A stretch of DNA of 14,317 bases, from assembly GCA_031554275.1 (NCBI GenBank), contig JAVBKB010000195.1, positions 1 to 14,317 on the forward strand. The letters are read 5' to 3'. Within the stretch, counting starts at the first letter, position 1, and the number at the start of each line of letters is the position of its first letter. The notes beneath the pieces are model-generated. The model ran no database searches. It worked only from the letters and a program-made list of their open reading frames with translations, and had not been told where the DNA came from. A program made the translations under genes and the position numbers. This DNA comes from JAVBKB01 sp031554275. Lineage in GTDB: Bacteria; Bacillota; Bacilli; JARBTR01. Positions 7,439 through 14,312 of this stretch are shown piece by piece.

Positions 7439-8614
7439 TTACTCAACTGGGATAATGACTTGCACTTTGGTTCCCTTACCAATTTCAGAGGAAATCGAAA
7501 AATTCCCTCCTAATATCGAAGCTCGCTCTTCCATGCTATAAATCCCTACTCCATTTCTAGTAGTTGGATTTAACTCAAATCCTTTGCCGAAATCTGTTAT
7601 TTGCATCGTTATTAACCGCTCACTAACGTCATATTGCAAGAGAATATCAATTCTTTCCGCACCAGAATACTTGGCAGCATTTATTAATGTCTCCTGGGCA
7701 ATGCGGTAAAGCGCTGTCTCGATGTTATAGGGAAATCTCTCGGTAAAACCCTTCGTTGTAAAATTGATCTGAATACCAAATCGACTACCAAAATCTTGTA
7801 TGAAATTACGTAGTGTAGCCACAAGTCCAAAGTCATCCAATGTAGAGGGGCGTAATTGTGATGAAAGATTCCGTACATCCTCAATTGTTTGCTGGAGAGT
7901 ACTTTGTAATTTATCCAAATATTGTACAACCTCAGGTCTGTTATCATGCAATGATTTCAAAATATCTACTTGTAAAAGCATCCCAAATAAAGACTGCCCA
8001 ACGCCATCATGTAGCTCACGCGATATCAGTTTGCGCTCACGCTCTTGAGCTTGAAATATCGAATTTGTAATCATCTTTTCTATTTTGTTACCATCTTTAT
8101 CATTCACAGCCTGAATCGTGACCAATCGTCCTTGCTTGTTATTCATCGTATAATTAGAAATTATCGCTTGCACAGGATTGAGAACAATTGTTGACTCCTC
8201 ATCAATCTTCTCTATGTTGATTTCTTTATCAAATAGAACCCTGCAATCATCTAATTGCTTATGATCGCATTCATCCTCTTTGGTACAAGCAGCACAGATG
8301 CTATTTAACTGAAACTTTTCATTATTTTCGAGATTATCTTCATTTAGAATATGGAGGAGTGTTCTTGCCTGCAATTCATCCGACTTTATTAAATCGAAAT
8401 CATTTGCGACCTGTTGCCTCTTCCGAAGGCTAATCCAAGCCGGAAGAATCGTCAAGTTGCAAAGCAGAAAAATAATAAATGATAAGAGAAACCTCTGTGA
8501 AGCGAGCTCCTCAAAATTTATTAAGGAAACCATAAAATAAGCTAATCCAGCGATTATTATGAAGACAAACTCAAGCAATAGAATCTCAAAAAATTTGTTG
8601 TTCCTTACAAACAT
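7439..8614 (-). CDS. nreB: NreB-like sensor histidine kinase with two membrane segments and a four-cysteine cluster
   Basis: 391 residues. Two hydrophobic helices at about 11-31 and 43-61 are joined by a short loop, so there is no external sensor domain. A linker follows, with a cysteine cluster C107-x2-C110-x5-C116-x7-C124. The dimerization domain is of HisKA_3 type, with phospho-acceptor H202 in SRELHDGVGQSL. The ATPase domain has an N box (QETLINAAKYS), a G1 box (ITDFGKGF) and a G2-like GVGIYSMEERASILGG...GKGT. It is first in the operon, ahead of the NarL-type regulator and the NreA-like protein. In Staphylococcus, NreB is soluble and holds an oxygen-labile [4Fe-4S] cluster on C-x2-C-x11-C-x2-C; the cysteines here probably do the same job, but with other spacing and at the membrane. 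The ATG at 8614 has AAAGGA about 11 bases upstream. Confidence 0.82.
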   Translation of the reverse strand: MFVRNNKFFEILLLEFVFIIIAGLAYFMVSLINFEELASQRFLLSFIIFLLCNLTILPAWISLRKRQQVANDFDLIKSDELQARTLLHILNEDNLENNEKFQLNSICAACTKEDECDHKQLDDCRVLFDKEINIEKIDEESTIVLNPVQAIISNYTMNNKQGRLVTIQAVNDKDGNKIEKMITNSIFQAQERERKLISRELHDGVGQSLFGMLLQVDILKSLHDNRPEVVQYLDKLQSTLQQTIEDVRNLSSQLRPSTLDDFGLVATLRNFIQDFGSRFGIQINFTTKGFTERFPYNIETALYRIAQETLINAAKYSGAERIDILLQYDVSERLITMQITDFGKGFELNPTTRNGVGIYSMEERASILGGNFSISSEIGKGTKVQVIIPVE

Positions 8615-8647
8615 AATTTCATTTTCCTTTGTTATTTCTAATTTAAG

Positions 8648-8676
8648 ATTGTAGCACGAATTTAGGATAACAACTA
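8648..8676 (-). promoter_or_regulatory. Candidate promoter of the nreB operon
   Basis: Minus strand: -10 TACAAT (8653-8648) preceded by TGC, an extended -10, with a weak -35 TAGTTG (8676-8671) at 17-base spacing. Transcription would start near 8641, leaving a leader of about 27 bases that contains the ribosome binding site. Confidence 0.45.
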
Positions 8677-8714
8677 TCAGATTCCAAACATTAATCGAAA
8701 TAAATCGTAGTGAT

Positions 8715-8744
8715 TACCCCTAATTCTACCCTGAAATATGGGTA
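8715..8744. promoter_or_regulatory. NarL-type heptamers upstream of nreB
   Basis: TACCCCT (8715-8721, plus strand) and TACCCAT (8744-8738, minus strand) both fit the NarL heptamer TACYYMT. The second is part of an inverted repeat TACCC-N8-GGGTA (8727-8744). They lie about 75-105 bases upstream of the proposed nreB transcription start, where autoregulation by the NarL-family protein would be expected. Short motifs occur by chance in 300 bases, so this is tentative. Confidence 0.3.
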
Positions 8745-8835
8745 AACAGTCTTTATATTTTTTAAACCTCGGCATTTCAATATGGCTACCCTCAGCTATC
8801 CAAGCCAATGATTTATTTTGTATCTCTTTATGAGG

Positions 8836-8864
8836 TTGAACTAAATCCTTTATTAAATTAGAAT
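8836..8864 (+). promoter_or_regulatory. Near-consensus promoter for the 31-codon gene
   Basis: -35 TTGAAC (8836-8841), a spacer of exactly 17 bases, and -10 TAGAAT (8859-8864), each at or near five of six consensus positions. Transcription would start near 8871. This is the best-looking vegetative promoter in the window, and it points at the small gene at 8931. Confidence 0.6.
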
Positions 8865-8874
8865 TTAGTAAAAT

Positions 8875-8905
8875 AGTTGCCTTCTCGAAAAACCGATAAG
8901 CAACT
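8875..8905 (+). other. Hairpin at the 5' end of the small-gene transcript
   Basis: AGTTGCCTT (8875-8883) pairs with AAGCAACT (8898-8905) with one bulged C; inside, TCG pairs with CGA. It begins a few bases after the predicted transcription start and ends before the ribosome binding site (8916-8922). Such hairpins often stabilize short mRNAs. Confidence 0.35.
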
Positions 8906-8930
8906 CATTTATTCAAAGAAGGTAACTTGT

Positions 8931-9026
8931 ATGAAAAAAGCGATAATATTGTTCCTCGCTGTTATAGGGGTTTCGGCTTATTTTGCCAGCATAAAGTATA
9001 GTCGAAAAAGAAAGCAAAATACATAA
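8931..9026 (+). CDS. Small single-pass membrane protein, 31 residues, unknown function
   Basis: ATG at 8931 with AAGAAGG ending eight bases upstream; stop TAA at 9024-9026. The product begins MKKAIILFLAVIGVSAYFAS (one hydrophobic helix, about residues 4-21) and ends in a strongly basic tail (KYSRKRKQNT), so the C-terminus should face the cytoplasm. A good promoter stands 67 bases before the ATG. It lies between the nre and cyd operons and converges on cydB. Bacterial bd oxidases have small single-helix subunits (CydX, CydS, about 30-40 residues), and size and location invite that comparison. However, it is on the opposite strand and I see no specific similarity, so I assign no function. A weak hairpin (TTGAT/ATCAA, 9038-9063) followed by TTTTT may end the transcript. 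Confidence 0.6.
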   Translation: MKKAIILFLAVIGVSAYFASIKYSRKRKQNT

Positions 9027-9100
9027 TAGCAGCTTTGTTGATTCCAAACTTTTGTTCTATCAATTTTTAAAAGTTAAATAATTTTTTTAGTTAGTATAAC

Positions 9101-9140
9101 AAAAGCTGGGACAAGCAGATTTTCATCTACTTGTCCCAAC
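9101..9140 (-). terminator. Terminator of cydAB
   Basis: 16-base stem, 9105-9120 (GCTGGGACAAGCAGAT) against 9125-9140 (ATCTACTTGTCCCAAC), with a 4-base loop TTTC; the two non-Watson-Crick positions are wobble pairs. On the minus strand the stem is followed by a T-rich stretch (CTTTTGTTAT). It sits just after the cydB stop. The plus-strand side lacks a clear T-run. Confidence 0.85.
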
Positions 9141-9161
9141 TTCTACGATTACATCATAAGA

Positions 9162-10229
9162 TTAGTAACCTTTTGCGTCTTCTTTTTTCACTTTGGCTCT
9201 AAACATGAAGTGAACCCAGATTTGATATGCCAATACAATTGGGACAAAAATCACGGCCACTATGAACATGATTTGTAAGGTGACTTGACTCGATGAAGCA
9301 TTATACAATGTTAGTGAATGCCCATCATGGATTGATGGTAACATATTCGGGAACATGCCGCTGAATCCTGTCGTACAGAACAATACAAGTGTAAGTATTA
9401 GTAACGCGAATGACAAGCCGCTTCTTCTCTTTAAGAACATGAACACTGCTGACAGTCCTGCAACTACCGAAAGTATCGGAATTACATAGAGAATTGGCGT
9501 ATCGTTGAAATTATCAAAGATTGGTGTCATGTTACCAGTTGCCACATAGTAGAGTGCTAGTAGCGCCGCACAGGCGATTGCTACAATCTTCCCGATTGCA
9601 TAAGCGCGGTCTGCAACAGCTTCATTTGATTTGAAGTTAATCCATGCTGCCCCGCAAAGCGTGAATACTGCAACAAATAGTAAGCCGCCCATCATGGCAT
9701 ACAGATTGAAAAGATCTAAGATACCTAGTGGACCAGCATCTAGTGTAACAGTTGAGTTAACACCGAATCCACCTTGTTCTCCTGTTCGAAGGATATCTAA
9801 GCCTTTGAAAAGGTTTGAGAATAACACGCCGAATACAAAAGCTAGTAAGAAACTACTTCCACAGAATACCCATTTACAAACTGCAACCCAGACTGGGTTA
9901 TCATCTTTGTGCATGAACTCCAAGCTAGCAGCTCGGAAGATCACGCAGAATAGTACGAGGAAGAAAGGAACATAGAGTAGCGAGAACATGTCTGCATATA
10001 CAATTGGAAATGCGGCAAATGTACCACCGCCTGCAGTTAAGAGCCAAACCTCTGCACCATTCCAAAATGGTCCAACAATATCTTGAAGCTGATTTCGATC
10101 TTTACGATCCTTCGAGATAAAAGGAAAGAGAATGCCCGTTCCAATTGTGAATGAATCAAACACGAAATATGCGATCCAAATGACTGCCCAAAGGACGAAC
10201 CAAATGACTTGAAGTGTCTCATGCGGCAT
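9162..10229 (-). CDS. cydB: Cytochrome bd quinol oxidase subunit II
   Basis: 355-residue integral membrane subunit that pairs with CydA in the bd-type quinol:oxygen oxidoreductase. Family marks: FDSFTIGTGILFPFI near residue 25, GPFWNGAEVWLLTAGGGTFAAFPIVYA at about 53-79, and later hydrophobic segments up to a basic C-terminus. The frame is open to a GTG at 10238, but ATG 10229 is the start, with AAGGAGG eight bases upstream. It overlaps the cydA stop by 11 bases (ATGCCGCATGA), indicating translational coupling. Most CydB proteins have DGFD and WDGNEVW where this one has DSFT and WNGAEVW, so two conserved Asp are replaced. This resembles a divergent CydB subgroup rather than a damaged gene, since the rest is intact. 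No cydCD follows within the window. Confidence 0.94.
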   Translation of the reverse strand: MPHETLQVIWFVLWAVIWIAYFVFDSFTIGTGILFPFISKDRKDRNQLQDIVGPFWNGAEVWLLTAGGGTFAAFPIVYADMFSLLYVPFFLVLFCVIFRAASLEFMHKDDNPVWVAVCKWVFCGSSFLLAFVFGVLFSNLFKGLDILRTGEQGGFGVNSTVTLDAGPLGILDLFNLYAMMGGLLFVAVFTLCGAAWINFKSNEAVADRAYAIGKIVAIACAALLALYYVATGNMTPIFDNFNDTPILYVIPILSVVAGLSAVFMFLKRRSGLSFALLILTLVLFCTTGFSGMFPNMLPSIHDGHSLTLYNASSSQVTLQIMFIVAVIFVPIVLAYQIWVHFMFRAKVKKEDAKGY

Positions 10230-11604
10230 GTTCAGCACCTCCTTCTTCTAGCTTCTCAGGTCCCTTCTTGATGTATTTCAACATTAAGTAAACATCTGCA
10301 ACGATAAGGATCATATAGAATAATATTAGACATATCAGAGAGAACCAAACTTGAGCCGGATGTAGCGGTGAGGCCGCCTGACTTGTTAAAAGCTCTCCAA
10401 CAACAACGAAAGGTTGTCGTCCCATCTCAGTTACTGCCCATCCTAAATTGATTGCAACATAAGGAAGGAGCACAGACCAAGTAATTAATTTCAAATACCA
10501 TTTTGTTTTTTCTAGTTTTTTGGTTCTCCATAAGTAAACACCATACAATGAAGCAAATATGAAGAAAATTCCCAACGTAACCATTATTCTAAATGAATAG
10601 AAAACTGCTGCTACTGGTGGAATACCCTCACCTTCTTTAAGATCAACACCTTGCTCTGCTTTAATTTGCGCTCTGTTCTCTGCATCTAATTCAGTAAGAC
10701 CTTTAATTTTGCCATCAAAACTATTGGTATATAAGAAACTTGCTAAACCAGGAATCTTGATTGCGTCGATAATTGGTTTGCCTTCCCCATCTGTAAAGAG
10801 GATTAAAGGCATTGATACATTTTCACCCGAGTCCCAAATCGCTTCAATTGCAGCCGCTTTGGTAGGTTGTACTTTTGCCGTATACGCTCCAAATTGATGT
10901 CCGATAATTGGTGTAAGTATCGAAGCAACAGTAGCCATTACTAAGCCATATTTGAAAGATTTTTTAAACATTTCAATCGATTTTTTACGTAAGATATTGT
11001 ATGCACTTACTGCCATCACAAAGAATGATCCACAAATGTAACAACCAACTACTGTATGGAAGAACATAAACCACGCATAAGGATTGGTAACAAGTGCTCC
11101 AAAATCAACCATTTGTGCTTTTCCGTTTACGATTTCATAGCCAACTGGGTTTTGCATGAAGCCATTCGCAGTTATAATCCAAAGCGCTGATAGATTTGTT
11201 CCAACTGCTACGCACCACATTGAAATCATTCTGATCTTAGGTGAAAATTTCTTTCTACCAAAAATCCAAACACCTATGAAGGTTGATTCTAGGAAGAATG
11301 CCACCAGTGCCTCTATTGCTAATGGTGATCCGAAAATATCTCCCATGAATTTTGAATAGATTGACCAGTTTGTTCCAAATTGGAACTCCATTGTAACACC
11401 GGTTACTACCCCAATAACCATATTGATTGTAAAGAGTTTTCCCCAGAACTCCGCCATTTGCAAGTATAATGGGTTTTTTGTTCGAAAGTATTTCGTTTCA
11501 ATAATTGCACATATGATAACTAAACCAATTGTCAATGGAACGAACAAAAAATGATAAAATATTGTTACTGCAAACTGTATCTTACTTAAAACTAATGCAT
11601 CCAT
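10219..11604 (-). CDS. cydA: Cytochrome bd quinol oxidase subunit I
   Basis: 461-residue subunit that carries the three hemes and the quinol site; it reduces oxygen to water with menaquinol or ubiquinol without proton pumping. Visible ligands: H18 (FYHFLFVPLTIGL, heme b595), H183 (FFHTVVGCYICGSFF) and M341 (SFRIMV) for heme b558. Others are the acidic pair E98/E106 (IEALVAFFLEST), quinol-loop residues K249 and E254 (TKAAAIEAIW), and GRQPF (395-399). The Q loop is short, as in Firmicutes; E. coli CydA is about 520 residues. The ATG at 11604 follows a GGGGGG-containing ribosome binding site. First gene of cydAB. A Fur/PerR-like palindrome and the 22-base element shared with narK2 lie upstream, so control by oxygen and by iron or peroxide is likely. 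Confidence 0.97.
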   Translation of the reverse strand: MDALVLSKIQFAVTIFYHFLFVPLTIGLVIICAIIETKYFRTKNPLYLQMAEFWGKLFTINMVIGVVTGVTMEFQFGTNWSIYSKFMGDIFGSPLAIEALVAFFLESTFIGVWIFGRKKFSPKIRMISMWCVAVGTNLSALWIITANGFMQNPVGYEIVNGKAQMVDFGALVTNPYAWFMFFHTVVGCYICGSFFVMAVSAYNILRKKSIEMFKKSFKYGLVMATVASILTPIIGHQFGAYTAKVQPTKAAAIEAIWDSGENVSMPLILFTDGEGKPIIDAIKIPGLASFLYTNSFDGKIKGLTELDAENRAQIKAEQGVDLKEGEGIPPVAAVFYSFRIMVTLGIFFIFASLYGVYLWRTKKLEKTKWYLKLITWSVLLPYVAINLGWAVTEMGRQPFVVVGELLTSQAASPLHPAQVWFSLICLILFYMILIVADVYLMLKYIKKGPEKLEEGGAEHAA

Positions 11605-11628
11605 TATAACCCCCCTAACTCAATTTGT

Positions 11629-11643
11629 TTATAATGATTATCA
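11629..11643. promoter_or_regulatory. Hybrid Fur/PerR box in the cydA leader
   Basis: TTATAATGATTATCA on the plus strand. The B. subtilis PerR box is TTATAATnATTATAA and the Fur box TGATAATnATTATCA; this site is one base off each, with a PerR left half and a Fur right half. It lies 25-39 bases upstream of the cydA ATG, between the proposed -10 and the ribosome binding site, a position for repression. It is embedded in a perfect 9-base inverted repeat with a 7-base gap (ATAATGATT 11631-11639, AATCATTAT 11647-11655). Confidence 0.55.
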
Positions 11644-11678
11644 GCAAATCATTATTTTCAATACACTATTAATATTAC

Positions 11679-11684
11679 ATTATA
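11679..11684 (-). promoter_or_regulatory. Candidate -10 box of cydAB
   Basis: Perfect TATAAT on the minus strand with no good -35 at 16-18 bases (ATTTCG at 17). The likely start is near 11672, with a leader of about 68 bases. The missing -35 suggests activation, plausibly from the 22-base element about 104 bases upstream. Confidence 0.4.
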
Positions 11685-11775
11685 CAATTCCATCTGTCAC
11701 CCGAAATTTCGACTATTTTTTTACAATAATATTAAGAAAATCGTACAATTTGTTAGAATTTTCACGAAATTATTT

Positions 11776-11797
11776 GTTCACAATTTAGAAACATTTC
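11776..11797 (-). promoter_or_regulatory. Shared 22-base element, cydA copy
   Basis: Plus strand: GTTCACAATTTAGA, then A, then ACATTTC; identical to 5648-5669 at 21 of 22 positions, and likewise reading toward its operon on the minus strand. It begins 172 bases upstream of the cydA ATG and 92 bases from the proposed -10 (85 in the narK2 case). A further half site TTCGTGAA (minus strand) follows 16 bases downstream of the TTGTGAAC, giving three TGTGA-like repeats. ResD is the leading candidate. A complete Rex palindrome is absent. It also lies close to the queG promoter on the other strand. Confidence 0.55.
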
Positions 11798-11877
11798 TTG
11801 AGGAATCATCTCTTGCCCAAACTAGGTATAAATGGAGTATGATAGTGTAAATAATTCGATTCTAGGGGGTGCAAATA

Positions 11878-12945
11878 ATGCTGAAGGAGAAAATAATTGC
11901 TTATAGTAAGTCAATTGGTATAGATCAAATAGGTTTTGCATCAGCAGATGTTTTCCATGAAATGAGGAACCGTTTAGAAGTTCAATCACAATTAAACTAT
12001 CAATCAGGTTTTGAGGAAAAGGATCTTACAAAGCGGACCACTCCAGCTAAATTGTTACCTAAAGCCAAGTCTATAATTGCGATCGCGATTGCTTATCCTA
12101 GCAAAATGAAGAATGCACCTAAGAGCACGCTACACGAGCCAAGAGGGATATTTTGTCGCGCTTCATGGGGGTTGGATTATCATATCCTTGTCAAGGAAAA
12201 ACTCAAACAATTAGAGTCGTATATTCTCTCACAAGTTCCAGAAGCACAATGCCTCTCTATGGTTGACACTGGTGAATTAGTAGACCGTGCCGTCGCGGAA
12301 CGTGCTGGTATCGGTTGGAGTGGGAAGAATTGCTCCATCATTTCACCGAAGTTCGGATCCTATATCTATCTAGGAGAAATGATTACCAGCTTAGAATTAG
12401 AGCCGGATATGCCAATGGAAAGCAAGTGTGGAAGCTGCACAAAATGCATGGACGCATGTCCTACGAACGCATTTGTTGCAGCAGGCCAACTGAATGCGAA
12501 GAAATGCATTGCTTACCTAACACAAACAAAAACAGAGATCCCACAAGAGTTTCTAGCATCCATAGGTAATCGTCTTTATGGTTGTGATACCTGTCAGGTA
12601 GTCTGCCCAGAAAATCGAGGAATTGATTTTCATCTGCATTCGGAGCTTGAGCCAGTACAAGAAGATGTCAAACCCACACTTTCACCAATCCTGCAAATGA
12701 GTAATCGTTCCTTCAATAAGAGGTTTGGAACATTAGCAGGCTCTTGGCGTGGTCGAACCCCTATTCAGAGAAATGCAATCATTGCACTTGTACATTTTAA
12801 TCATCAAACAAGTGTACCGATGCTCAAAGAATTAATCAATGATCCTCGCGAAGTGATTCGAAAAACTGCCGAATGGGCAATGCATTCACTGGAACAAAAA
12901 GCAAATTCAAGTGCATCAGATCAGGATGATGTGTCAAGTGACTAG
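11878..12945 (+). CDS. queG: Epoxyqueuosine reductase QueG
   Basis: 355 residues. Catalyses the last step of queuosine synthesis in tRNA, reducing epoxyqueuosine to queuosine with cobalamin and two [4Fe-4S] clusters. Seen: the cobalamin-domain segment SMVDTGELVDRAVAERAGIG with catalytic Asp D130; ferredoxin-type cysteines C184, C187, C190 and C194 (CGSCTKCMDACP); and C236, C239 and C243 (CDTCQVVCP). A HEAT-like C-terminal repeat (about 285-335, IIALVHF, VIRKTAEWAMHSL) should bind the tRNA. The start is ATG 11878 with GGGGGT seven bases before it; an in-frame GTG at 11869 overlaps that site. It diverges from cydA. In B. subtilis the orthologue is yhbA, followed by yhbB, as here. A weak promoter may be TTGCCC (11813) / TATGAT (11838), spaced 19. 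Confidence 0.96.
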   Translation: MLKEKIIAYSKSIGIDQIGFASADVFHEMRNRLEVQSQLNYQSGFEEKDLTKRTTPAKLLPKAKSIIAIAIAYPSKMKNAPKSTLHEPRGIFCRASWGLDYHILVKEKLKQLESYILSQVPEAQCLSMVDTGELVDRAVAERAGIGWSGKNCSIISPKFGSYIYLGEMITSLELEPDMPMESKCGSCTKCMDACPTNAFVAAGQLNAKKCIAYLTQTKTEIPQEFLASIGNRLYGCDTCQVVCPENRGIDFHLHSELEPVQEDVKPTLSPILQMSNRSFNKRFGTLAGSWRGRTPIQRNAIIALVHFNHQTSVPMLKELINDPREVIRKTAEWAMHSLEQKANSSASDQDDVSSD

Positions 12946-12984
12946 AGCTAGTTGCTAGTAGGTACTTCTAGCAACTAGCTTCTT
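12946..12984 (+). terminator. Hairpin terminator after queG
   Basis: Perfect 13-base stem: 12946-12958 (AGCTAGTTGCTAG) against 12968-12980 (CTAGCAACTAGCT), loop of nine bases, starting right after the queG stop. Only a short TCTT follows, so termination may be partial. The CTAG-rich arms are themselves near-palindromic. Confidence 0.65.
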
Positions 12985-13308
12985 CAAGTGGCTAATGAGT
13001 TAATTCAAGCTGCTAGTGGCTCTTGACTGAACTCGATTGAAAAATAAGTCTGACTACAAATCTCATTCCACATTCTTCCCCAAAAAAATAGAGAGCAATA
13101 TTCATCTCTCAAGGCAAAATTCGAGATGGACATTTCTCCACGTTATTCTCTATTTTTTCAGAAATCCGGATTAGCAATCACCTTCTTATTTGGAATCGTC
13201 TTTTAAAATATTTCAAAGAATGCAAGTCTGTTTCATGAAGATGGACATATTTTTATAAAAAGAAATTTTTCAAAATTGCTCACATTCAACTTCAAGAGGG
13301 TGATTATT
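12985..13308. other. Intergenic region with a large inverted repeat
   Basis: No convincing gene. The main structure is an inverted repeat, AAAAAATAGAGA (13083-13094) with TCTCTATTTTTT (13147-13158), enclosing 52 bases in which CATCTC (13103-13108) pairs with GAGATG (13123-13128). On either strand a stem ends in a T-run, so it could act as a bidirectional terminator with an unusually large structured loop, or be a small structured RNA. The yhbB-like promoter should lie at about 13160-13290, but I see only a weak TATAAA (near 13254). Confidence 0.4.
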
Positions 13309-14112
13309 GTGAAGGAGTTATTACAGCAAGCGATTGAAGGTGAAGCGAAACAAAAGCTTTTGGATCGGCAAAACGGTGATGTTGTAAAGGTTACTGCTGA
13401 TGGTAAGATCAACCAGGTTATCAACGATCATATTGTCCAATATTCAGTGAACTGGCAATTTCTCAGGAAAAGCGGTAATGAATTATATATTGAAGAACGG
13501 CATGAAGAACGGCAAGCTTATTATGATGAGGGTCAACTGCAACTAGGCAGTTTAGTCAGCGATGAATATAAGAAAAACGAGCAACGAGATTTTCCGAATT
13601 TTATCGAAGATTTTGAAACTAGAGAAACCAGAGTTCCCTTCTACTACAATAGACAAAAAGCAGTTCAATATGCTGAAAGCTGGTGGAATGCCTATAATCC
13701 GAATTATCCGAAGTTTAATGATGATTGTACCAACTACATTTCACAATGTCTGCGCGCTGGTGGGTTTCCGATGGAAGGCTTTGGACAACGAAACAAAGGT
13801 TGGTGGTTTCGCAGCGCAAACTGGAGCTACAGTTGGGCAGTAGCACATGCTCTTCAATTATTTCTAACTGCTTCTTCACGAACCAAACAAGTGCCTAAAG
13901 CTGATTTACTACAGTACGGCGATATCATTTGTTACGATTTTGAAGGCGATGGCCGTTTCAATCACAACACGATTGTGACAGGCAAAGACGCCTACGGTCA
14001 ACCCCTTGTTAATGCGCATTCTACAAATAGTCGGCAACGCTACTGGGCTTATGAGGATTCTACGGCTTACACACCCAAAATCCGCTATAAGTTCTTTCAA
14101 ATCGGAAATTAA
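13309..14112 (+). CDS. yhbB: Putative amidase-domain protein, YhbB-like
   Basis: 267 residues; the second half (about 113-265) reads as an Amidase_6-type (NlpC/P60-like) fold: RQKAVQYAESWWNAYNP, catalytic Cys C140 in DDCTNYISQ, W-rich WWFRSANWSYSWAVAH, LQYGDIICYDF, and the His candidates H219 (FNHNTIVTG) and H237 (VNAHSTNSRQRYW). This family is thought to cut amide bonds, possibly in peptidoglycan. There is no signal peptide or membrane segment, so it looks cytoplasmic unless exported otherwise. The start is GTG 13309, with AAGAGGG eight bases upstream; an in-frame TTG at 13276 has no ribosome binding site. It follows queG as yhbB follows yhbA in B. subtilis. Substrate unknown. Confidence 0.8.
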   Translation: MKELLQQAIEGEAKQKLLDRQNGDVVKVTADGKINQVINDHIVQYSVNWQFLRKSGNELYIEERHEERQAYYDEGQLQLGSLVSDEYKKNEQRDFPNFIEDFETRETRVPFYYNRQKAVQYAESWWNAYNPNYPKFNDDCTNYISQCLRAGGFPMEGFGQRNKGWWFRSANWSYSWAVAHALQLFLTASSRTKQVPKADLLQYGDIICYDFEGDGRFNHNTIVTGKDAYGQPLVNAHSTNSRQRYWAYEDSTAYTPKIRYKFFQIGN

Positions 14113-14187
14113 CATATTGATATCGGATCAACAACTGATTTCATGTGAACATTCTCGTTTCCATCGTCTTATCCTAATTGTCGGTAG

Positions 14188-14312
14188 AAATGCAACTTAA
14201 CACTCCCGATATAATTTTCAAAGACGAGATATAATTTACGACGGCTAGCTGGACTATCCTAGGAAATTATGACGAAGTATTTGGGAATCTTAGCGTTTCT
14301 TAAGTTGCATTT
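14188..14312. repeat. 125-base element with perfect 13-base inverted ends
   Basis: AAATGCAACTTAA (14188-14200) and its exact reverse complement TTAAGTTGCATTT (14300-14312). Between them are two direct GATATAATTT repeats 20 bases apart (14208-14217, 14228-14237), an AAATTAT that could pair with either, and the palindrome TCCTAGGA. No coding potential. It might be a miniature transposon-like element, a long-range RNA hairpin or an operator pair; the window ends five bases later, so no target duplication can be judged. Confidence 0.4.

Noticed and set aside
7184..7513. 109-codon open frame on the plus strand
   Set aside because: Antisense to the nreC and nreB genes, no ribosome binding site, low-complexity translation; a shadow of the true genes.
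8790..8815. Hairpin TGGCT...AGCCA between nreB and the small gene
   Set aside because: Five-base stem with a loop of about 14 bases and no T-run; expected by chance.
11760..11800. Rex operator upstream of cydA
   Set aside because: Only one half (TTGTGAAC) is present; the second half expected for the 18-base palindrome is replaced by ATAATTTC.
12946..13308. Riboswitch or T-box upstream of the yhbB-like gene
   Set aside because: Hairpins are present, but I find no T-box sequence or other conserved riboswitch core.
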